NCBI GenBank assembly: GCA_964036315.1
Contig: OZ038487.1
Span: 59,170,842 to 59,234,841 of the forward strand
Direction of reading: 5' to 3'
DNA length: 64,000 nucleotides
DNA from: Acanthosepion esculentum
Lineage: Eukaryota; Mollusca; Cephalopoda; Sepiida; Sepiidae
Shown here: piece by piece, positions 57,713 to 64,000 of the stretch
Layout of the letters: each line of letters begins with the position of its first letter
Position numbering within the stretch: the stretch's first letter is position 1
Notes under the pieces: generated by a model
What the model was told of the DNA's origin: nothing
The model's database searches: none
The model's input: the letters and a program-made list of their open reading frames with translations, nothing else
Position numbers and translations under genes: made by a program

Positions 57713-58520
57713 TATACACAAAAAAGTTATATACTTGCAAGATATATCGTGGAGAGAAAAATTATCTAGAAAGACTGAGTGAATGAAGATCCCTAGTAAA
57801 CACCTCCTCGGTCTTTTGAACAGGAATAGAGGTTTATCACTTGTTTCCTGTCTAGAATTGAGTTTCTGGTTCCTTCTAAAATACTATTTCAGCTACATGC
57901 TCCTAACGCTTGTCCTTTCTTACGCTAATATAACTCCAGCCAATAAGCCTCTACCTTGAGTGGCTCTTGTTGATTCAGTAGGTCCGCTGTGTGAGGATAA
58001 CAGATATCAGTTAGGAATATTTTATGAGAGCAGGAACTATAAAAAAAATATAACTTTATTCCATAAATTTAAATCCGGTGTTATGTTAGAGGCACCCGAA
58101 AAAAAGAAAATGAAGAGATTTTGTATGATTTCCAATTACAAATAATGTATTTACAAATTTCTCTGGCTTTTATATATAAGAAATAATCACAGATTTATGT
58201 TCAACTGGTTGTTTATAAAATGGTTTTATAACAGGTAGTATTATTAAATATACATCAATATGATATTCACTACAATAAACAAATATACAGAAATAGAAAA
58301 AACGGAATAATATAAAATAAATTGATATTCTGGTCTTATTCACAGCTTAAAGAGTTACGGTGTTATGAGCCAAATTTCTGATTTGATTAAAACTTTCTTA
58401 TCAAATTACAAAGCTAAAATTGTCTAAAATTGTCTAAAATATATATATATATATATATATATTTCCAAGAATATATTTCCAGCTAGAGCTCAATATCCAG
58501 GACAACGCAAGAATATAATA
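57713..58520. other. No gene; (TA)n at 58440-58461
   Basis: AT-rich. CTACCTTGAGTGGCTCTTG at about 57953 is similar to a LINE trailer word at 49815. Nothing else. Confidence 0.4.
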
Positions 58521-58554
58521 TAAAAGGCTCAAACACTAATATTCCATGGTTATA

Positions 58555-60156
58555 CAGTTGCGGTCAAAATGTTCAGAACGACATTGTTTTCGTCAGAAAA
58601 ATAGGTATCATTTTTTATCAAAGTTGTTTTATATTCTATAATTTTCACAGAAAATAAATTCGATATTATTTGTTATTGTCTAAGATTTTGGTGTTATTTG
58701 AGAGGATAATACGAAAGTTATGGATGATTTAGTGATTTACTGCAAAATCCATGGCGGCCAAAATGATCAGAACTGTTGCTTTTACTCCGTGTTTTAGTAT
58801 ATTTAACCGGCGAACTCTACTTCTTTTTAATTTGTTTATGTGACGGTTCGTTTACTAAATATTAGTAAGAATATCTGCAGTGTACTTTGTTAATATAATG
58901 CCACTTACTCCGTTACCAATTAGTCAACAGATGATTAAGCTTCGAAAGAAGGATAATTTAAATATTTGGTCTATTGCAAAGATTGTTAACAAGTCAAACA
59001 GTGTTGTTCACGGTATTCTTAAGGTCTACGATGATTGTGGTTCGTGTGAAGCAAGAAAGTCTACAGGTAGGCCAAGAAAAACGACCAAGAGAGAAGATCG
59101 TGCTATGGTAAAGTTGGTTAAAAAGGACAGATTTAAAACTGCTGTTGCTGTTTCTTGGGAAATGAGCATTGTACTGAAGAAAACTTTATCTCGAAAAACT
59201 GTAACACGTCGTTTAGTTGAACATGACCTACAAGCAAGAGCACCTGCAGTGAAGCCACTGATCAGCTCCAAGAATAAAAAGTGTCGTCTTACCTTTGCAA
59301 CCGAACATGTGTTGTGGTCTCAAGAAAAATGGCAAACGGTGCATTTCAGTGATGAATCTAAGTTTATGTTATTTGGCTCATATGGGAAAAGGTACGTTCG
59401 TCGAAAAGTAACTGAAAAATTGTTCGGTGTAGGAAGTGTCATGGTTTGGGGGATGATATCTGGAGATGGTGTGGGCCCCTATGGTGCGATTACATGGAAA
59501 GGTAAATGCAGGAGTTTATAAACAACTTGTAAAATATCATGTCTTGCCCCTGCTGAGAAATTCAACTAAGCGACCACCCATATTCATGCAGGACGATGCC
59601 CCATGTCACAAGGCTAAGGTGGTCATGAACTTCCTCAAGGCTGAAAAGGTTATTGTTATGGATTGGCCTGCTCATAGCCCAGAACTCAATCCTACTGAAA
59701 ATATGTGGAATATTCTCGGAGAACGTTCGAAAGCCAGAAATCCTAAAACAACCGAGCAATTATGGAATGCCCTTCAGGAAGAATGGAATAAGATCACCCA
59801 GCAAGAAATTGAAAATTTAATTTCCTCATGCAGTTGAAGATGTCAAAGTGTGATTGAAGCTAAAGGGCTTCACACTAAATAATTAAATAATTCCAGTATT
59901 CTCTGTCATTTTTTAGTATTTTGTTATTTTTTCAACCGTTCTGATCATTTTGACCGCCATGGGTTTTGCAGTAAATCCCTAAATCATCCATAACTTTTGT
60001 ATTATCCTCTCAAATTACACCAAAATATCAGACAATAACAATTAGTATCGTATTCATTGTCCGTGAAAATTATAGAATATAAAACAACTTTGATAAAAAC
60101 TTATACCTACTTTTCTGACGAAAGCAATGCCGTTCTGAACATTTTGGCCGCAACTG
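58555..60156 (+). mobile_element. Tc1-like (DD34E) transposon, complete ends
   Basis: 1,602 bp with 219-bp terminal inverted repeats (58555-58773 and 59938-60156) that start CAGTTGCGG(T/C)CAAAATGTTC. TA duplications flank it (58553-58554, 60157-60158). Each TIR carries two copies of CGGYCAAAATGWTCAGAAC, outer and inner, ~194 bp apart (58561/58755; 60150/59956 on the other strand). This is the IR/DR arrangement of transposase-binding sites known from Sleeping Beauty-type elements. Length and layout match a full Tc1 transposon. It is the best preserved element in the window. Confidence 0.95.
58898..59837 (+). pseudogene. Tc1-like transposase, one frameshift from intact
   Basis: Starts at 58898 (an upstream in-frame ATG at 58880 is less likely because family members start close to the HTH). 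Order: IAKIVNKSNSVVHGIL (first helix-turn-helix), GRPRKTTKRED (linker with the AT-hook-like GRPRK), SRKTVTRRLVEHDLQARAPA (second helix-turn-helix), VHFSDESKFMLFG (catalytic Asp 1), GVGSVMVWGMI (glycine-rich box), MQDDAPCHKA (Asp 2) and SPELNPTENMWNIL (Glu), a 34-residue spacing from QD to the E of PTEN, i.e. DD34E. The frame changes at about 59500 (net +1 or -2) between TWKG and VNAGVYKQL, where one reading ends at 59519 and the other continues to TGA near 59835. All three catalytic residues remain. Confidence 0.93.
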
Positions 60157-60347
60157 TAGTTTATTACATTGGAATCGTAATCACGATCCAATTCATGCCC
60201 CTCCCACACATAGACTCCCACTGAATTTTTTTTTTATAACCGGAGTTATATTTTCCGATTTCATTTTGAATTTGTAGGTCTGATAAATTGGATCTTGATT
60301 ACGATTCCAATATAATAAATTGTAAACATGGAATATTAATGTTTGAG

Positions 60348-60351
<4 letters not shown>

Positions 60352-60418
<67 letters not shown>
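60352..60418. repeat. (TA)n microsatellite
   Basis: About 33 TA units. Confidence 0.97.
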
Positions 60419-60419
<1 letters not shown>

Positions 60420-60445
60420 CGAAATGGACTAAGTACGACGTTATT

Positions 60446-60791
60446 TTTATATATACAAACATTTAAGTAATTACTCTGATAACAATAAAGAGTATTAACA
60501 AGATGTGCCGCCCTGAATCATTTGTTTACTTTAAGATACGCTTCGAGCAAATATCAGCGTTGGCGAGAAAGCATGGGAAAGTTGTAGTTTAAAAGCAGTG
60601 ATACGACATTGCTAACCAGACCCTTCCTCTGTAGCACGTCAGGATATATGATGGTTCCGTGTAGGATGCAGGTTTGATTCCTGTCGGAGGACACATATTT
60701 CCGATGAAATTTCTCGGACATTCAGGCCGGTAAATATTGTTAATACTGTTTATTATAAACAGAGCATTCAGTTTGTGTCTATAAAAATAAC

Positions 60792-60793
<2 letters not shown>
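60446..60793 (+). repeat. SINE-1, second long copy
   Basis: GTAGTTTAAAAGCAGTGATA, ATTGCTAACC, CCTCTGTAGCACGTCAGG (A-box lost by a ~15-bp deletion relative to 47745), GGTTTGATTCC (B box, 60671-60681), TTTCTCGGACATTCAGGCCG and ATACTGTTTATTATAAACAG. It ends at (TA)n(GT)n from 60793. An inverted copy of the tail (GAAATGGACTAAGTACGACG) lies at 60420-60440. Confidence 0.83.
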
Positions 60794-60888
<95 letters not shown>

Positions 60889-60968
60889 TGTGTGTGTGCG
60901 CGTGTGCGTGTGTGTGGGTGTCTGTGTGTGCGTGTGTGTGCGTGTGTGTATGTGAGTATGTGTATGTA
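60793..60968. repeat. (TA)n-(GT)n tail of SINE-1
   Basis: TA to 60840, then an interrupted GT/GC run to about 60968. Confidence 0.97.
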
Positions 60969-61131
60969 TGTTTATATTATGTCGCAAAAAAAAGGAAGGA
61001 CAGTAAGATATATAATCCGGTGTTCTTATTGATATTTTTATTTTTACAAAACAGTGCTCAATGTAAATTTACAAAGCATAAATATTATAAATTAACTGAT
61101 TTAAAAATATATTTTCATCGCTGACAGGAAT

Positions 61132-61262
61132 TACCATGTTTCATAAAGAGAAAACAAAAACTTCAAATTCAATTATATTAAATTAAAAGCATTACTTCTA
61201 TTTCATCTTCAAGCGAATATTTGAATTTTGAAGTTTTTGTTTTCTGTTTTTGAAACATGGTA
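61132..61262. other. Palindrome, ~41-bp arms
   Basis: TACCATGTTTCATAAAGAGA-AAACAAAAACTTCAAATTCAA (61132-61172) pairs with 61221-61262; the loop is ~48 bp. (TA)n begins ~40 bp downstream (61303-61367). Non-coding. Confidence 0.82.
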
Positions 61263-61297
61263 CTTCATGTGTACTGATGAACCCATATTTTTAAATC

Positions 61298-61302
<5 letters not shown>

Positions 61303-61367
<65 letters not shown>
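61303..61367. repeat. (TA)n microsatellite
   Basis: About 32 TA units. Confidence 0.97.
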
Positions 61368-61368
<1 letters not shown>

Positions 61369-61458
61369 CATCTCAGTGAAATTAATATAAGATTGATAAT
61401 TTTAATGGAAAACCTGACTTCAAATTCCAGTTGATTATGTATATGCCTTTATTTGTTG

Positions 61459-61514
61459 TTCTCTCTCTCTCTCTCTTTCTATCTATCTATCTATCTATCT
61501 CTCTCTCTCTCTCT

Positions 61515-61574
<60 letters not shown>

Positions 61575-61575
61575 A
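61459..61575. repeat. Compound SSR (CT)n-(CTAT)n-(CT)n-(TA)n-(GT)n
   Basis: CT/CTAT to 61515, TA to 61550, GT to 61575. Confidence 0.97.
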
Positions 61576-62250
61576 GTGCCAGACACAGAGAGATATCTTC
61601 AAATTACTTTTCTACGAGATTTCGAGTTTCACAGATACACAGCTCGTTCCTGTCACACACAAAAATATCCATAATTACATTTCTCTGACTGTAAGGAGTG
61701 GTGTTTCTGCGAAAACTGTATTCGGAAAGATATGTTTTTTTTCTAGCGTCTCTTTATTCATTATTTATTGTTGCTCTTCTTTTTCATAATGAGTACATCA
61801 TTTGCAAAAAGAATTCAAGTCTTTAAACTTGATGAACACTAGAAAAATTAACTCGACTGCGTATTTTGTTTGTTTGTGTTTGTGCGTGTGGGGTGTCTCT
61901 GTGTGTGTCTGTGTGGATGGATGGGTTGGACAGAACGGTGTTGTTGAAAAATAGCCAAAGCTTATAGACAATAAACTTATCGAGAGTTTTCAGACAAATG
62001 ATACAAAACAACAATAAAATGACGAAAACAAATACTATTTTCCATTGGTCGATATCTTAGAGAATCGTGAGGAAGTATCCCTTTAAGCTATTGTATCAGA
62101 GAAATAATTGACAGTGAAAGCTTGTAAAATTAGTCCTACTTAACGTTTATTCGATACTTTTTAAATCCTCCTTAGGTGTTTCCTCTTTCACCTTTCTATT
62201 CTTTCTTTGTTCACAAAATCTCATTCTTTATATATCTGTGTGTATCGATT
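61576..62250. other. No gene seen
   Basis: Balanced to AT-rich; a GT-rich patch at 61870-61915. Confidence 0.4.
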
Positions 62251-62317
62251 TAGATAGACATACATACACGCATACACAAATATATATATTTATAGATATA
62301 TTAGAACGTACTAGTAT

Positions 62318-62319
62318 CA

Positions 62320-62397
<78 letters not shown>

Positions 62398-62640
62398 ACG
62401 ATATATATAAATATACATATATAGATAAATATATATAAAAACGTGATTTACATATGTATATTTATATAATTATGTTTAAACGAAATTTACATATGTCTAT
62501 CACTATAGTTATATCATATATGAATGTATATATGAGATGTCCATATGCATATATATATATGAGCACAAACACACACACACACGCGCACACGCACACACAC
62601 ATATATATATGTGTGTGTGTGTGTATTTATTTAGGGAGAA
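62318..62640. repeat. TA, GA, CA and GT simple repeats
   Basis: (TA)n 62320-62366, (GA)n 62367-62392, scattered ATATAT, (CA)n 62567-62600 with CG steps, (GT)n 62610-62625. Confidence 0.93.
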
Positions 62641-62675
62641 AATTCTCTTTTAGGCATATCTGATTGAATATATTG

Positions 62676-62806
62676 CAAACACGTCTGCTTATTTTTATCA
62701 TAATCCTTTATATTCACGAATAAATATTTATATTAATTGTAATATACAGAAAAATATTCGTTAATATGAAAGGATTATAATACAAATAAGCAGACATGTT
62801 TTTGTA
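62676..62806. other. Palindrome, ~48-bp arms
   Basis: CGTCTGCTTATTTTTATCAT-AATCCTTTATATT.ACGAATA (62682-62722) is inverted at 62754-62797 (TATTCGTTAATATGAAAGGA-TTATAATACAAATAAGCAGACATG). Loop ~31 bp. Non-coding, possibly a foldback or MITE remnant. Confidence 0.82.
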
Positions 62807-62869
62807 ATTTATTCCATCAATTATTCATCGCTTAGAAAATCACTATAATGCGTAGTACTTAAGAAGGAT

Positions 62870-63065
62870 TTGTTGTCTTGTGCCTCACTGATTCTGTGAG
62901 CAATGGCAATTTAGACATCAGCTGTGGATCGGGACAATCGAAACCTGTACAGCTTGTTGTTGAAGAGATTGTTTTTATTTAGGTTATCGACAGTCTTACT
63001 CTTGATTATAGTCTCAAAAATGCCTGATTATTGCACTGTGGAGACTCATGGGTCTTTACTGAGAT
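62870..63065 (-). pseudogene. LINE RT fragment, fingers region
   Basis: Minus strand: FKTIIKSKTVDNLNKNNLFN, NKLYRFRLSRSTADV and IAIAHRISEA, i.e. the FE.I....I..HL..N.L....QYGFR..RST.D.L..I motif ahead of the RT active site in Jockey/CR1-like LINEs. It corresponds to sequence just 5' of the fragment at 28003-28455. Confidence 0.82.
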
Positions 63066-63483
63066 GAGGATGAGGGTTCACCCGCGTTCATGAAAACCGG
63101 ACATACACTTTACTTAGGGAGCAAAATAGTACTGGTAAAGCACACTGGATCAAATGTATTGCGTATATTTATATCTGTTCAACAAACACCCGGGCATTAT
63201 GTAGTAACTACGCTGAGTAAATATGCAAAGCGTACCTTAGTGACAGTTTTCTGGAAAGAGAGCAACGTTCAAGAACATCACGATAATGTATCACCTCTTT
63301 CTAGTACAACCATCGAGGTCTTTTGATCAATTCCCTCGTACCAGTTTCATTCCTAAGACGAGGATTAAACCGTGGTAAGGATCGCCTCCCCAGACTGTTA
63401 AAATCAGGAATGATTTTTCGGACATAGAGGGATTTGAGCTCGGGCCACATGATTTGAAAGCAAATGTTTTAATCACGCGGGCA
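63066..63483. other. Unassigned
   Basis: A plus-strand 78-codon frame (63090-63326) has no recognisable domain. Near 63420-63480 the minus strand has a weak tRNA-like GAGCTCAAATCCC box. Confidence 0.35.
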
Positions 63484-63532
63484 CGTGTGTACGCGCGCGC
63501 GCTCGCGCGTGTGCGTGTGTGTGTGCGTGTTT
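63484..63532. repeat. Alternating GC/GT tract, Z-DNA prone
   Basis: ACGTGTGTACGCGCGCGCGC then TCGCGCGTGTGCGTG: nearly perfect purine-pyrimidine alternation with a CG core, unusual in this AT-rich window. Confidence 0.85.
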
Positions 63533-64000
63533 TTACCTACTATCGCATCCTTGAGTAAACGCCTCACGTGTCACTTAGAGTAAAGTGAAATAAAAAAAAT
63601 AATATCTATCTACGAACAATCTACAAGATCTCTTAATAAAAATTATATTCGAAAACACTAAAATTCTATGTAAATCAAATTACCGAAAATATTTCGCCAT
63701 AACAGAGTCTCTGTATATTAAAAATGTCTCCCACTATCAACCTCACCTTGGGATGCGGCGTTCTGAACATTTTTTTTTCTGAACTTTTTTTTAGGACGCT
63801 CATTCGAATTCCACGTGCTCAACACGCATAGGGTCGGAATAAGCGCTCCGACTAGTATTCAGAACCATGAAGAAATACAAATCGAACAATCAAAATGGAA
63901 AAAGAAACTAACAACACCAAAACAAAAAAAAAACATGAAAATGTCTAAGGAAGTAGCCGAACGCCTTTGGAACAATGGACGATATGGACAGTTTTTGTAC
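63533..64000. other. No gene recognised; open frame at the edge
   Basis: From 63935 a frame MKMSKEVAERLWNNGRYGQF runs off the window end. It is too short to identify. Confidence 0.3.

Larger units (their letters stand above)
58521..60352. other. Inverted repeat (~67-bp arms) interrupted by the Tc1-like element
   Basis: The left arm is 58521-58554 joined to 60159-60194 once the transposon is removed. The right arm is 60286-60352. Shared words (right arm read in reverse complement): AAGGCTCAAACA.TAATATTC, TTTATTA.ATTGGAATCGTA and ATCA.GATCCAATT. (TA)n begins at the outer edge of the right arm. Confidence 0.85.

Noticed and set aside
63935..64000. Start of a protein running off the window end
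   Set aside because: Only 22 codons are visible and nothing is recognisable; it cannot be supported without the neighbouring sequence.

Overview
The window reads as non-coding, repeat-saturated DNA from a large animal genome, most plausibly a cephalopod mollusc such as an octopus. This is an inference. It rests on very abundant dinucleotide arrays (TA, GT/CA, GA/CT), tRNA-headed SINE-like repeats that end in such arrays, degraded non-LTR retrotransposons, Penelope-like fragments and many Tc1/mariner-type remnants. There are no operons, ribosome binding sites, rRNA genes, true tRNA genes or CRISPR arrays. I found no convincing host gene; the only host-exon candidate is a weak one at 44227-44505. 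Nearly every long open frame is either a translated microsatellite or a piece of a transposon.

Layout. 1-5.8 kb: an inverted copy of a ~0.7 kb dispersed repeat (R1), SSRs and four LINE scraps. 5.8-8.5 kb: AT-rich, unrecognised. 8.5-10.4 kb: a DD37D mariner with both ends, a second TIR element 11 bp away, then a 25-bp minisatellite. 11-17.6 kb: a GIY-YIG Penelope-like (PLE) fragment, a SINE, a solo LTR with a 5-bp target duplication, a transposase fragment, a SINE, a PLE tail and a mariner remnant. 18-28.5 kb: a dense LINE graveyard holding two small insertions with visible target sites, an old LINE-X-LINE-X tandem and a four-unit GC-rich tandem repeat. 29-35 kb: TA hairpins, a Tc1-like remnant, a 1.7-kb GATA satellite punctuated 23 times by one invariant 13-mer, a LINE, and the second R1 copy. 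36-44 kb: SSRs, SINEs, two PLE-like palindromes, a LINE endonuclease/RT piece, an open LINE C-terminus and a PLE GIY-YIG fragment with its tail. 44-58 kb: more LINE copies, a MITE that still carries a transposase tail, SINEs, a 32-bp minisatellite and a mariner. 58-64 kb: the best preserved element, a 1,602-bp Tc1-like transposon with 219-bp TIRs and one frameshift, inserted into an arm of an older palindrome; then SINEs, SSRs, palindromes and an RT scrap.

How the parts relate. The autonomous classes (two or more LINE lineages, PLE, Tc1/mariner) supplied the machinery, and SINEs, MITEs and palindromes are the likely dependents. Three patterns recur. First, retroelement ends abut TA, GT or GA arrays, as if element tails seed microsatellites. 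Second, PLE-like 3' tails occur as inverted pairs whose junctions carry hammerhead-ribozyme-like cores (CTGANGA...GAAA). Third, several insertions can be read against an empty site within the window. Coordinates of degraded repeats are approximate to about 10-20 bases because homology was judged by eye.
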